From: Tetragonia tetragonoides
Taxonomy: Eukaryota; Streptophyta; Magnoliopsida; Caryophyllales; Aizoaceae
Reading direction: 5' to 3'
Length of the DNA: 64,000 nucleotides
Assembly: GCA_038025085.1 (NCBI GenBank)
Contig: CM076148.1
Span: 5,611,501-5,675,500 of the forward strand
Of the stretch, positions 1 to 11,392 are shown in pieces (the stretch's first letter is position 1; every line of letters starts with the position of its first letter). The notes beneath the pieces were generated by a model. It saw only the letters and a program-made list of their open reading frames with translations, made no database searches and had not been told where the DNA came from. A program made the position numbers and the translations under genes.

Positions 1-2089
1 AAGTTGAATTCAGTTCAATGTAATGATGTTCAATTCAGTTCAGTATCATTGAATTCACTTCAGTTTTCAACATGAATAAAGACATCGTATCTCTCAATGC
101 AATTACATTATCTTGATATATGTGCCAAAAGCAAATGGAATAGACAATAAGGAAGGGAGTAGTATGTTTCGTGAGGACACATTGTCATATGATACCATTC
201 AATAGCGGTTTGGGCTTGACCGTTGTCATATGTGCCTTTATTTTTCGTTTTGCAATTTTTTCGTTATTTCCCTGCCTACGACAGCAGCCAACACGGAACC
301 GCTGTCGTAGGGGGCTATCGTTGGTTTTTTTGGTGTATTGTGGAGCCCACTGAAATTCACTCTCCAAAAATGGTAATTGTGAGAGGGGGAGTGAGTATGG
401 TCTGGGACCATATAATAATTTCTCGTGATTGAGAGCTTGTAAATCGAGTTTTCAGCTGGCTTGCACACATCACCTAAGGGTTGGGCCGATCCCTATAATA
501 ATGCCCATGACCACTCTTTCTACTATTTCACACCCACAATGGGCAAGCTAATAACAAATTTCTCTCACAATCTCTATCTCTATTTTGACTCACCTTCATG
601 CGATGAGAGCTAACTTAATTATCGGAGGGGATTGCTCATCCACTCCCGAGGTTAATTTGCCTTGTCTTGCAAATTTGTTCGAGGCTTATCAAGATGACAG
701 ACTGACAACTAGCATACCCCACCCGAAACAGTAGTGTGCCACTGTGTGCATTCCAATGCTTCATTAATAATGAAGCTTTACCTCACACTTCTTACCCCAA
801 AAAAACAACAGATTGTAACATGATTTTTTTTTTTTTTTTTTGAGGGGCTGACTTTTGTATAGTTTATTGAAAAAGAAGCTTTATTTTGTGTGAGTATATA
901 TGGGAATAGGGTTGGTTTGTTCTACTCAACTTATTTTTATTTATTTTTGTTAATTTCGAAAACCTTAACAAAATTTAGTAGAATAAGCAATATTCAACAA
1001 AGTTAAACAAACCAATATACAAACTAGTTATAAAAAACACTTGAATCAACAAAATTTAACAAAATTCAACAAAATTGAGTAGAATAAACAAATTTCAACA
1101 AAGTTCAACAAAATTCTGTAAAATAAACAAAATTCGACAAAATTCAACAACAATCAACAAAGTTCAACAAAAATAAAAATAAGCAGGGGAGAATACACCC
1201 TGATAATACTGATAAATCACTGATCAATTATGGATTTGTTTAAATAAAAAGTCTTCAATGAGGTAGTCTTAAAGTAAGGTCTCCGCTATAACTAAATATG
1301 ACGTCAGCATGACGTCAGCATGACGTCATTAATACGTTTTTACACAAAACTTTTTATCTGTTGTTTGTGTATACTACAGGCACCACAAGGGCTAAGGCAT
1401 AGTGAACACCCCGCCCTCCTCAAAAGAAAGACAAAAATGGATGCGCGCGAATATTCCCGAACAACGCATGAATAAAATTCAGCCATTCACATGATCAACG
1501 GCTACAAACTCAGTATTGGAGCTTAAACTATATTAATTTAAAATTCAGCCATTCACATGATCAACTGCCACAATAATATGTGCACAGTATAGTACTCTAG
1601 TATGGAGCAGTCTTGTTGTTTAGAGTAGTATTTTCAAAACTTGAGATTTCCGAGCAGATTGATAAGAGTAGTACTTTCTTCATTTTATGAAGATATTTAC
1701 ATTTGTTTTTTCACGGTCTCCAATAATGCATCATTTTAACTGTAGATAATTTTAACTATATGCATATATAAATTATAAAATTATAATTTTTAAAAATATT
1801 CTTTAAAATGAATCTCATAATAGTATTTTTACATTATAAATCTTTGACCTTGAAAAATAAAGTATAAACATCTTGGTGAAACGGATAGAGTATTCTATTA
1901 CCGTAATTGGTCCAATTTTACAGCTTAATTCTGCAATGATTCATTATATAGCTTTATTTTATTTACTTTATGACAAGGGTATATAAAGGAGTATATAATT
2001 AATAGGAGCTGAGAATTTGAGATCCTTGGGCTTTTTTTTTGCGAATCTAGGTATACAAGATTTTGATGTGGCAGAATTAATGGTTTCAA
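1..2089. other. AT-rich intergenic region with simple repeats
   Basis: I see no gene here. The open frames at 171-470 are short, overlap on both strands and match nothing I recognise. Positions 1-70 carry a TTCAGTTCA-type degenerate repeat that recurs at 3585-3730 and 16430-16660. Positions 950-1165 are a degenerate tandem of an AACAAAATTC-like unit. A cluster of TGACGTCA palindromes lies at 1299-1328 and is listed separately. Confidence 0.6.
1299..1328. promoter_or_regulatory. Three phased TGACGTCA (bZIP/CRE-type) palindromes
   Basis: The 8-bp palindrome TGACGTCA occurs at 1299-1306, 1310-1317 and 1321-1328, exactly 11 bp apart. TGACG is the core bound by plant TGA-class bZIP factors, and TGACGTCA is the CRE-like palindrome. 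The sequence and spacing are seen directly; binding is inferred. The nearest gene start is the callose synthase, about 3.3 kb downstream, so this could belong to a transposon or be chance tandem duplication of an 11-bp unit. Confidence 0.45.
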
Positions 2090-2109
2090 GTTAATGCAGC
2101 AAGATGATG

Positions 2110-2352
2110 ATTAGTCTTATTTGAAAATTAGTTTTGAAAGTGACTCTGTGAACATTGTTAAATGTATGGATTCAGGATAAGGACTCAAGATCGAGTATAA
2201 ATACTTTGAAAGGTTTTTCGTGAGATTGACAGATGTATTTTCAGCTTTAATGGATTATTCAATGTACAACATATTAGGGGAAACAGATCCAGAAGCAGAT
2301 CAATTGGAAAAATTAGGTGTCAATAGAACAAGTGATCTATACTTGTGGATGT
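2110..2352 (+). pseudogene. Non-LTR retrotransposon (LINE) RNase H remnant
   Basis: Two short pieces in different frames resemble plant LINE RNase H. One reads KISFESDSVNIVKCMDSG before a stop, with the typical ESDS strand motif. The other, around 2270-2352, reads EADQLEKLGVNRTSDLYLWM before a stop, resembling the common 'ADxLAKLGV' end of these domains. Stops and frame changes separate them, so this is a dead fragment. The reverse transcriptase part was not found nearby. The call rests on remembered family motifs. Confidence 0.5.
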
Positions 2353-3019
2353 AATAGGGTGTGAGCCCTCTAACGGTCTAAGGATTTGTTGTGTTGTGTT
2401 ATACTTTGGCAATGAGTTGGCTGATTAATAATACAATACTCCTATTTAATTTGTTATTAAAAGAATATAATTAACAGGAGCATCAGTATCTTCCATGCAT
2501 AATCAATTTGTTTCATCTTACACTTTTTAATTAGGCAAAAAGTTGACGTCTCAGCCAATAAAGTACTCACGGATTATAGATTTATAAGAGATTCCCTTTT
2601 TCTCTTCTTTTTAGTTTAAGTTAAATATACTTCACTCAATACTAGGGACTAGGGAGCATGCAGTATCTTTTAGGCTTTTATTACCACCAATCACTGCTCA
2701 CCGTCGTCACACGTGTACATCTAGGAATAATAGGGAAGTGGAATAATCCAAGTCACCTTTCCAGACAGTATATACTTTGTTCAAAATTTAACCTTTCCAT
2801 ATTGAAATAGTAACAGTGGATGAGCAAAAGTAAATATTGAAAAACCAGAAACCCCTATTTTTTATTTTCATATTTTGGGATTAAGAGGGGATTCCAAATT
2901 AGGGGTAATGATATTAAATCTATTTTTAGTGGATGAAAGGTGAAAATGGTGCGGTATCACCATTCCACTTCTAATTCTTGAGAAACCGTTGATTATTATG
3001 TGGTGCTTGATTTCCATTA
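2353..3019. other. Intergenic, nothing recognised
   Basis: AT-rich sequence without a plausible reading frame, repeat or RNA gene that I can support. Confidence 0.5.
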
Positions 3020-3215
3020 TATAGTGGTTGGTGTGAGTTGATTCGCCACTCTTATCTTTTATATAATAAGGTTGAGGGTTCGATTCTTGTGAATGGATAA
3101 ACTACTAGCTCGAATGAAGCACTTTATTCTCCAATAAACCGATTCGGTGCGAATATGATTAGTTTTAACTCAAACAACTCAAGGTGGTCGAACCAGTGGT
3201 TAAACCCAAAAGAAA
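3020..3215 (+). mobile_element. tRNA-derived SINE, diverged copy 1
   Basis: This stretch aligns along its length with the SINE at 12482-12670. It starts with AGTGGTTGGTGTGA, has a box-B-like GGGTTCGATTC near 3072, a central GAATGAAGCACTTTA block, and ends in CCAGTGGTTAAACCC before an A-rich end. The copy is more diverged than the other and has no clear target-site duplication. No protein is encoded. Confidence 0.7.
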
Positions 3216-4476
3216 GTTATAGACATGTACACGTCAGCCTTTTGTCCGAGTGATCCACATTTATCCGTTTGCATGCGCGCAGCTCCAATACACAAAGAAA
3301 TGCAAGGGGTCTATTCGTCTAAAGCAAGATAAAGAGAAGGTCCTACATCCACATCATACGCAATCATGTAAAAAGGAGAAATATGTTCTAAATTATTGGT
3401 TGTTTCATCAATCTGTTTTCTAGCTATTTTAAACAAACTAATCCTGCAGTTGCGTAAAATAACTTGTTTCCCATCATCTAAGAAGACATACTACGCCTCC
3501 TAAAAAAGAAAGAAAAAGAAAGAAAGAAAAGAAGACATGCTACGCAATTAGATTCTTATTATTGTTGCAAGGGAAGAAGAGTGAACTAAAGTGAACTGAA
3601 TTTAACATCACTGAATTGAACTGAACATTAATGAACTAAATTGAATAAAACTTGATATGTTGAGACAAAAAGTATGTTTCTGAACTGATCAGCACCACTA
3701 AACTGAATTGAACATCATTTAACTGAATTTAAAATGCACTTTTAATATGAGATCGATGACATAGAGCTTGAAGTTACTTACTATTTTAAGATTATCGCTC
3801 TAGCTACCATATCATGGGTTTTAATTAACTATTTACCATAACGTGGATTTTCATCTTTAAGAGGGTCAATATTTCACATATCCTCATTGCATATAGACTT
3901 TTCGTAATAGCTTTATAGGCCATTGCTATCGGAAATTAGTCATATAACTCATTAAATTGTAACTTTTGCCCATTGAATGTCCAAGTGAGTAAGTTATTTC
4001 ACTCTTCAAGATGCTACATATACGTCTAATATTTGAATGACTAGAAAACTAGAATTACAATTTAACATTGTGGGTATTACACAATTTAAACATGTAACAT
4101 TGTTAAGGTGAAATGAGTTACTAAACTGAACAAAAAGTAAACTAAACACCACTAAAATGAGCTACTAAACCGAATAAAAGTAAACTAAACACCACTAAAA
4201 TGAGCTCAAGAGATCATTAATTAAGAGGAGAAAAAGGAAAAAAAAGAGTAACAAAAAGACTTTATCAGATGAGGTCAAACGAGTATCTAGAGAGACTATA
4301 ATGGACTGTTTGAAAGTCTGTCATGTCTGTCTCTTACTGATGCATACGCACTATGCGCAATCAACATCCATACGAGCACCCAAATTCTCAACAACAATTA
4401 ATGCCCCCATCTTCACTACCAATTTTGAATTCCATTTGTAACTGCCAATCTTCACCTCTTTGCTCAACTTCCCACC

Positions 4477-4507
<31 letters not shown>

Positions 4508-4606
4508 TCAGTAACTGCAAATTCCTCCATAACCCACTTCATCAACATCTCACCTCATGAAACTCTAAACAACCCAGAAACACCCAAAAGAAAATAGAAA
4601 AACCCA
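3216..4606 (+). promoter_or_regulatory. Upstream region and leader of the callose synthase gene
   Basis: This gene-free stretch ends in the callose synthase leader. It holds degenerate AACTGAA/TTGAAC repeats at 3585-3730, a tandem duplication of a roughly 45-nt unit at 4117-4205 built on AAACTAAACACCACTAAAATGAGC, and a CT tract at about 4476-4506 that probably lies in the 5' UTR. No convincing TATA box was fixed. The open frame on the opposite strand here is only the CT tract read backwards. Confidence 0.5.
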
Positions 4607-7600
4607 ATGAATCTCAGGCAACGTGGACCCCCCACGCGCGGCCCCATTGGAGTAGACTTCCCTCACGCGCCACCACCACCACACCCAACAACCCAATACC
4701 AACCCTTCAACATAATCCCAATCCACAACCTCTTAATAGACCACCCATCCACGCGCTACCCAGAAGTACGCGCCGCCTCGTCAGCTCTACGCGCCGTCGA
4801 TGACCTCCCAAAACCACCTTACCACACATGGCAAAACCATTTCGACCTCTTAGATTGGCTTGGTTTGTTCTTCGGTTTCCAAAACGACAACGTTCGTAAC
4901 CAAAGAGAGCATTTGGTTCTCCATTTATCTAACTCTCAAATGAGGCTTAACCCACCTCCTCAAAACGCTGCCGTTTTGGACTTCAACCTTGTTAGGAAGT
5001 TCCGTAAGAAGTTGCTTAACAATTATGCTTCTTGGTGTTCTTACATTGGGAAATGGAGTCAGGTACGGTGCCACCCTTTTCGTCGAAACACCGATGAGCT
5101 AAGAAAAGAATTGTTGTATATAGGTTTGTATTTGCTTATTTGGGGTGAAGCTGCTAATTTAAGGTTTATGCCTGAATGTATTTGTTATATTTTTCATAAT
5201 ATGGCTCATGAACTTAATATTATCATTGAAGATCGTAGGGAAGTTGAAATTCCTTTTACTTCTGAAGGTGCATTTTTGACTAATGTTGTTAAACCTTTGT
5301 ATGATAATGTTAAAGCTGAGGTTGGGTTTAGTAAAGGTGGGAGTAAGCCACATTCGGCGTGGCGAAATTATGATGATTTGAATGAGTATTTTTGGAGTAA
5401 GAGGTGTTTTAAGAATCTTAAGTGGCCTTTGGATTTGAGTAGTAATTATTTTTATACTGCTAGTAAGGATAGGAAGGTTGGGAAGACTGGGTTTGTTGAG
5501 CAAAGGTCGTTTTGGAATTTGTTTCGGAGTTTTGATCGTTTGTGGGTGTTGTTGGTGTTGGCCTTACAGGCTATGATTATTGTGGCAATGGAGGGGACGG
5601 AGTTCCCGTGGCAGGCTGTGGAGAAGAGGGATGTTCAGGTTAAGTTGCTTACGATTTTTATATCGTGGGCTACCCTTAGGCTATTACAGTCGATTCTTGA
5701 TGCTGGGACTCAGTATAGTTTGGTTTGTAGGGAGAGGGTGTTGTTTGGTTTGAGGATGGTGCTTAAGAGCTTGGTGGCTGCTGGTTGGATTGCTGTGTTC
5801 TCGGTGTTCTATGCTAGGATTTGGCAACAAAAGGATAGGGATCGTGGGAAGTGGTCATATGAGGCGAATCAGAGGATATTGTTGTTTCTTAAGATTGTTT
5901 TTGTGTTTGTTTTTCCTGAATTGTTGGCTTCGGCTTTGTTTATCATTCCGTGGATCAGGAACTTGATTGAGGATGCCAATTTCCCGCCGATATATTGGTT
6001 GACCTGGTGGTTTAATACGCGGATTTTTGTTGGCCGTGGTGTGAGGGAAGGACTGGTTAATAACATCAAGTACACTTTGTTTTGGGTCGCAGTGCTGGTT
6101 TCCAAATTCTCATTTAGCTACTTTCTTCAGATCAAGCCTTTGATAGAACCATCGAGGGCTCTTCTGAGGATGCATAGGGTGACGTATCAGTGGCATGAAT
6201 TTTTCAGCAACACAACCAGAATAGCTGTTTTCTTGGTTTGGCTTCCTGTTATTATCATTTATCTTGTGGACTTGCAGATATGGTACTCTGTTTACTCCTC
6301 ACTTGTTGGTGCTGCAGTCGGGTTGTTCTCACATTTGGGTGAGATTAGGAATATCGGGCAGCTGAGGCTTAGGTTCCAGTTCTTTGCTAGTGCCATGCAG
6401 TTTAATCTCATGCCAGAGGAGCAGATGGCCGATGTGCCCGTGATGAATATACTACACAAGCTTAAGGATGCAGCACACAGAGTGAAACTGCGCTATGGGC
6501 TCGGGAAACTCTACAAGAAGATAGAATCTAACCAGGTAGAGGCAACGCGATTTGCCTTGATCTGGAATGAGATACTGATAAGCATGAGGGAAGAAGATCT
6601 TGTTAGTGATCGAGAAGTGGAACTGCTGGAGCTTGCACCCAACTGTTGGGAAATTAGAGTTATTCGCTGGCCATGTATTCTGCTATGTAATGAGCTGCTT
6701 CTCTCCCTCAGTCAGGCAACAGAAATGGCAAATGCAACTGACAGGTGGATTTGGTCAAGGATATGCAAGAGTGAATACAGGCGGTGTGCAGTAATAGAAA
6801 CGTACGATAGCATCAAATATTTGCTGCTTTTTCAGGTTGTTGCATATGGTTCTGAAGAGCATTCAATTGTAACTAGATTGTTCCTCGAAATGGACCACTA
6901 TATTGTGATTGGGAAGTTCTCTGCGTTCTACAAGTTGATTTTGTTGCCAGAGATTCACAAGAATTTGATAACCCTTATTGAGCTTCTGCTGGAGCCCAAG
7001 AGGGACATCGAGGCAGTGGTCAATGTGTTGCAAGCATTGTATGAGCTCACTGCTCGTGAATTTCCCAAAGCTAAGAAGACGATGACACAGTTGAGGGAGG
7101 AAGGATTGGCTCTTCAGAATCCTGACACAGATTCAGGATTTCTTTTTGAGAATGCCGTTGAGTTACCTGACGACGAGGACGTGTTCTTTTATGGACAGCT
7201 TCGACGTTTGCACACACTTCTTACTTCTAGGGATTCTATGCACAATATACCTATAAATAAAGAGGCGAGACGACGAATAGCTTTCTTCAGCAACTCGTTG
7301 TTCATGAACATGCCTCATGCCCCTCAGGTGGAAAAGATGATGGCCTTCAGTGTATTGACCCCTTATTACGATGAGGACGTGATTTATGGGAGCACCAAGC
7401 TTCAAAGTACTAATGAGGATGGAATCTCGACCTTGTTTTATTTGCAAAAGATATATGAGGATGAATGGAAGAATTTCATAGAGCGAATGAGGAGAGAAGG
7501 CTTGGAAGATGAGAAGGATATATGGAAAACAAAGAGCAAGGAGCTTCGGCTTTGGGCATCTTATCGGGGCCAGACACTCTCGCGCACTGTGAGGGGAATG

Positions 7601-9940
7601 ATGTATCACTATAGGGCGTTGAAGATGCTTGCCTTTCTGGATTCAGCATCTGAGGTGGACATAAGGGATGGTAGTCAAGCAATTGCTTCGCATGGATCTT
7701 TGACTAGGAGCAACAACTGGGATAGTTTAGGCTCTGTCCGAGCTGCACCTTCACACACCCTCTCAAAAGCACCTAGTAGTATAGGCGTTCTATACAAAGG
7801 TCATGAGTTTGGGAATGCTATGATGAAGTTCACTTATGTGGTAGCCTGCCAGGTGTACGGAATTCACAAAATGGCGGGGGACTCCCGCGCTGAAGAGATC
7901 TTGCTATTGATGAAAAATAACGAGGCTCTTCGAGTTGCATATGTTGACGAGGTACATCAGGGGAGGGATGAGGTGGCGTACTATTCGGTTCTTGTCAAGT
8001 ATGATCAGCAGCTGCAGAGGGAAGTAGAGATATACAGGATCCAGCTGCCTGGTCCCTTGAAGCTTGGGGAGGGGAAACCAGAGAACCAGAATCATGCTAT
8101 TATTTTTACACGAGGTGATGCCGTACAGACAATTGACATGAATCAAGACAATTACTTCGAGGAAGCTCTCAAGATGCGGAATCTCTTGGAGGAGTTCAAC
8201 AAGTTCTATGGGATCAGGAAGCCCACCATTCTTGGAGTCCGAGAAAACGTCTTCACAGGTTCTGTCTCCTCCCTGGCTTGGTTCATGTCTGCTCAGGAGA
8301 CGAGTTTTGTCACACTGGGCCAGCGTGTTCTGGCCAATCCTCTCAAAGTGCGAATGCACTACGGTCACCCAGATGTATTTGACAGGTTCTGGTTCCTGTC
8401 TCGTGGTGGAGTGAGCAAGGCTTCTAAACTTATCAACTTGAGCGAGGACATATTTGCTGGTTTTAACTGCACGCTTCGACGTGGTAATGTAACACATCAT
8501 GAGTACATACAGGTGGGTAAAGGGAGAGATGTGGGGCTGAATCAGATTGCCATGTTTGAGGCCAAGGTTGCTAGTGGCAATGGAGAGCAAGCTCTCAGCA
8601 GAGATATATATAGATTGGGCCATAGGCTGGACTTTTTTCGAATGCTTTCAGTCTTCTACACCACTGTGGGGTTTTACTTTAATAACATGATGGTGGTGCT
8701 GTCTATTTACGCATTTTTATGGGGTCACCTCTATCTTGCTCTCAGTGGTGTTGAGAAGCATGCCATGAATAACAAAAGCAGAAACAACGCAGCCTTAGGT
8801 GCAATTGTCAATCAGCAGTTCATCATCCAAATTGGTATGTTCACTGCTCTGCCCATGATTGTGGAGAATTCTCTTGAGCATGGTTTCCTTTCAGCCGTCT
8901 GGGATTTCTTGAAGATGCAGTTGCAGCTTTCCTCGTTGTTTTACACTTTTTCTATGGGAACTCGGACACACTATTTTGGCCGAACAATTCTCCATGGGGG
9001 TGCTAAATACCGAGCTACTGGACGGGGCTTTGTTGTGGAGCATAAGAAATTTGCAGAAAACTATAGGCTTTATTCTCGTAGCCACTTTGTGAAGGCGATT
9101 GAGCTAGGGTTAATTTTAATTGTTTATGCGGTGCACAGCCCATTGGCCACGGATACGTTTGTGTACATAGCCATGTCGATTTCAAGCTGGTTCCTTGTAG
9201 TGTCTTGGGTAATGGCCCCATTTGTTTTCAATCCATCTGGGTTTGACTGGTTGAAGACTGTGTATGATTTTGAGGATTTCTTAACTTGGATATGGTATGC
9301 TAGTGGGGTGTCCACTAAGGCAGAGCGAAGCTGGGAAACCTGGTGGTACGAAGAGCAGGAACATCTCAGGTCTACTGGTTTGTGGGGGAAGTTGTTGGAA
9401 ATAATATTAGATTTGCGGTTCTTCTTTTTCCAGTATGGTATTGTATATCAGCTGAAAATTGCTGATGGTAAAACCAGTATTGCCGTGTATTTTCTCTCTT
9501 GGATCTACTTTTTTGCACTTGTTGGGATTTATGTGATCATAGCATATGCCCGGGACAAGTATTCTGCGAAAAAACATATCAACTACAGGCTGATTCAGTT
9601 CTTCGTCATTTCAATTACCATACTGGTGTTGGTCATTTTCATGAAGTTTACCAAGTTTGAGGTTCTTGATCTCCTGAGTAGTTCACTAGCATTCATTCCT
9701 ACAGGCTGGGGCATAATATCGATTGCTCAGGTGCTCCGACCCTTTCTGCAGACGACATTGTTGTGGGACACTGTGGTAGATCTGGCCCGAATGTATGATT
9801 TGTTGTTCGGCATTATTGTCATGGCTCCAGTGGCTTTGTTGTCGTGGATGCCTGGATTCCAGTCTATGCAAACTAGGATCCTTTTCAATGAAGCCTTTAG
9901 CAGGGGACTTCAAATATCCCAACTTCTTACTGCCAAATAA
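4607..9940 (+). CDS. CALS11: Callose synthase 11-like (glucan synthase-like 1), single exon
   Basis: Predicted 1777-residue beta-1,3-glucan synthase that makes callose from UDP-glucose at the plasma membrane. The N-terminal block NIIPIHNLL...RYPEVRAA is family-typical. An FKS1-type domain starts near residue 163 (LLIWGEAANLRFMPE). A first membrane cluster spans about residues 308-590. The large cytoplasmic glucan synthase domain includes YRGQTLSRTVRGMMY (about 985), LPGPLKLGEGKPENQNHA (about 1145) and NVTHHEYIQVGKGRDVGLNQ (about 1290). A second membrane cluster runs from about 1342 to 1755. The C-terminal GKLLEIILDLRFFFFQY and IISIAQVLRPFL resemble Arabidopsis CALS11/GSL1 more than CALS12/GSL5, from memory. 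The ATG at 4607 is in frame with the conserved N-terminus, and length matches the family (about 1770-1780). The open frame is uninterrupted, as expected for this few-intron subclade. Likely roles, by family, are callose in pollen development and defence. Confidence 0.95.
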   Translation: MNLRQRGPPTRGPIGVDFPHAPPPPHPTTQYQPFNIIPIHNLLIDHPSTRYPEVRAASSALRAVDDLPKPPYHTWQNHFDLLDWLGLFFGFQNDNVRNQREHLVLHLSNSQMRLNPPPQNAAVLDFNLVRKFRKKLLNNYASWCSYIGKWSQVRCHPFRRNTDELRKELLYIGLYLLIWGEAANLRFMPECICYIFHNMAHELNIIIEDRREVEIPFTSEGAFLTNVVKPLYDNVKAEVGFSKGGSKPHSAWRNYDDLNEYFWSKRCFKNLKWPLDLSSNYFYTASKDRKVGKTGFVEQRSFWNLFRSFDRLWVLLVLALQAMIIVAMEGTEFPWQAVEKRDVQVKLLTIFISWATLRLLQSILDAGTQYSLVCRERVLFGLRMVLKSLVAAGWIAVFSVFYARIWQQKDRDRGKWSYEANQRILLFLKIVFVFVFPELLASALFIIPWIRNLIEDANFPPIYWLTWWFNTRIFVGRGVREGLVNNIKYTLFWVAVLVSKFSFSYFLQIKPLIEPSRALLRMHRVTYQWHEFFSNTTRIAVFLVWLPVIIIYLVDLQIWYSVYSSLVGAAVGLFSHLGEIRNIGQLRLRFQFFASAMQFNLMPEEQMADVPVMNILHKLKDAAHRVKLRYGLGKLYKKIESNQVEATRFALIWNEILISMREEDLVSDREVELLELAPNCWEIRVIRWPCILLCNELLLSLSQATEMANATDRWIWSRICKSEYRRCAVIETYDSIKYLLLFQVVAYGSEEHSIVTRLFLEMDHYIVIGKFSAFYKLILLPEIHKNLITLIELLLEPKRDIEAVVNVLQALYELTAREFPKAKKTMTQLREEGLALQNPDTDSGFLFENAVELPDDEDVFFYGQLRRLHTLLTSRDSMHNIPINKEARRRIAFFSNSLFMNMPHAPQVEKMMAFSVLTPYYDEDVIYGSTKLQSTNEDGISTLFYLQKIYEDEWKNFIERMRREGLEDEKDIWKTKSKELRLWASYRGQTLSRTVRGMMYHYRALKMLAFLDSASEVDIRDGSQAIASHGSLTRSNNWDSLGSVRAAPSHTLSKAPSSIGVLYKGHEFGNAMMKFTYVVACQVYGIHKMAGDSRAEEILLLMKNNEALRVAYVDEVHQGRDEVAYYSVLVKYDQQLQREVEIYRIQLPGPLKLGEGKPENQNHAIIFTRGDAVQTIDMNQDNYFEEALKMRNLLEEFNKFYGIRKPTILGVRENVFTGSVSSLAWFMSAQETSFVTLGQRVLANPLKVRMHYGHPDVFDRFWFLSRGGVSKASKLINLSEDIFAGFNCTLRRGNVTHHEYIQVGKGRDVGLNQIAMFEAKVASGNGEQALSRDIYRLGHRLDFFRMLSVFYTTVGFYFNNMMVVLSIYAFLWGHLYLALSGVEKHAMNNKSRNNAALGAIVNQQFIIQIGMFTALPMIVENSLEHGFLSAVWDFLKMQLQLSSLFYTFSMGTRTHYFGRTILHGGAKYRATGRGFVVEHKKFAENYRLYSRSHFVKAIELGLILIVYAVHSPLATDTFVYIAMSISSWFLVVSWVMAPFVFNPSGFDWLKTVYDFEDFLTWIWYASGVSTKAERSWETWWYEEQEHLRSTGLWGKLLEIILDLRFFFFQYGIVYQLKIADGKTSIAVYFLSWIYFFALVGIYVIIAYARDKYSAKKHINYRLIQFFVISITILVLVIFMKFTKFEVLDLLSSSLAFIPTGWGIISIAQVLRPFLQTTLLWDTVVDLARMYDLLFGIIVMAPVALLSWMPGFQSMQTRILFNEAFSRGLQISQLLTAK

Positions 9941-11392
9941 TCTCCTTATGAAATTGAATAGTGGTAATTCTCTTGCTGTATATGATTATGCTTATCTTAA
10001 CTCATCAAAACAGTGATGATTTTTCTTTGTGGTACTTTCAGTTCGCTGTTTGTTGCAATCTTGCAGATACATGATTATGTTACAAATATTTTTCTGTAGC
10101 ACATATGCCACTCATCTGATTAAAGTATTTTTCCATATTTGTGTTTCTTCTCAGATTGTGAGACATCATCTGTCCAAGGAAAAGGATGAAGATAAACTTG
10201 CAATATATTTCACTAAATGAGGAAGCTGCTGTATGTAACAAACGATTCACTCTGTATCACTAGCTTAGGTGTGAGAAGGAAGATAATTAATTTGACTTTT
10301 CCTGTGTTATCAACCATTGTCTTCCTTTGTGCAGTAATTTGATGTATCTATCCTATTAGTTTTATTTTACCCTCTCTTCCCGTTTGATAGGAGTTTTCTG
10401 GTATCATAGTTATGTCAGTCATCCTGGGGAGAATATTAACTTACCATAATCCATCATTCTATGGTGTACTCCCATTTTTGCTGTACATATTGTCCATATT
10501 TCCATGGCCTTTGAGCCCAATAAAGCAGCGAGCAGTGAAATTTGGTTAAACAACAAACAAATTATTGAAATGGCAGCTTTGAATTTTTTGAAGTCTTTGC
10601 AGAATTATCATCAAGTGCTGGAGACAGTACAATCAGATTATCCAGTCAGTACAAATCTTACTTTTCCACTATGATTTTAGTTACTTTGTCCATTATGATC
10701 TGTGAATTCGAGTTAGTTCTCTTCTGATACTATTCCAGTATAATTCTTCCTAATTCCTGAAGATTATGATTTGTAGTTCCTCATTTTAGCTGTACGAATG
10801 ATTTGCTTATCTGCCTCCTGTGGATAGAAGAATGTTTATTGGACAAGGAATACATCTACATCTGCATTGTTGCATGATTTGCTTATCTGCCTCCTATGTG
10901 GCCCTGAAACTTTAAAGCAAGTTCTTTTTGATGTCTTATAGACTTCTCAAAGGATAAACTCCTGGAATATGTCCAAGTTTTATATTTTGGTTGCTTCTGC
11001 TGCAGTTTGGTATCTTTGAATCATGTAGGGTTGTGATTTTCTGAACTGCTCAGAAAATTGTTCTGGCATCTATAGCTTGAAATCAAGTTGTCGTTCGGTT
11101 CAACTGCGCGGTTTCTGCTTTTTCAACTGTTTTCCAGGAAAACGTCTGAGATAGTTTCCTCTATATCTATTGGTTCTGGTTAATTAGAATCTTGTGGTAT
11201 CGCTGAGAAAGCGGTGTTTATAAGTTCTTTTTCTTTTTTTTGGTTTTATCAGAGCTATGTCTGTGCATTTGTGAGGTGAGCTTGTCTTGGCCTTTGCAGC
11301 CATAGGAGAAAACAATATGTATGGTCGGTAAGGGATGGTCTGATTCAGTGGGGTTGTGTTTTTTCTTTTCTGTTTCCCGCTTTGATAACACC
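9941..11392 (+). other. Callose synthase 3' UTR and intergenic stretch
   Basis: The first 600 bases or so probably hold the callose synthase 3' UTR. An AATAAA lies at 10517-10522 (ccCAATAAAGC), a plausible polyadenylation signal. The remainder up to 11392 is T-rich, with no frame that I recognise. It presumably includes the promoter and leader of the small peptide gene starting at 11393. Confidence 0.45.

Noticed and set aside
7163..8623. Antisense frames of 148 and 239 codons opposite the callose synthase
   Set aside because: They are shadows of the well-supported plus-strand gene and have no recognisable content.
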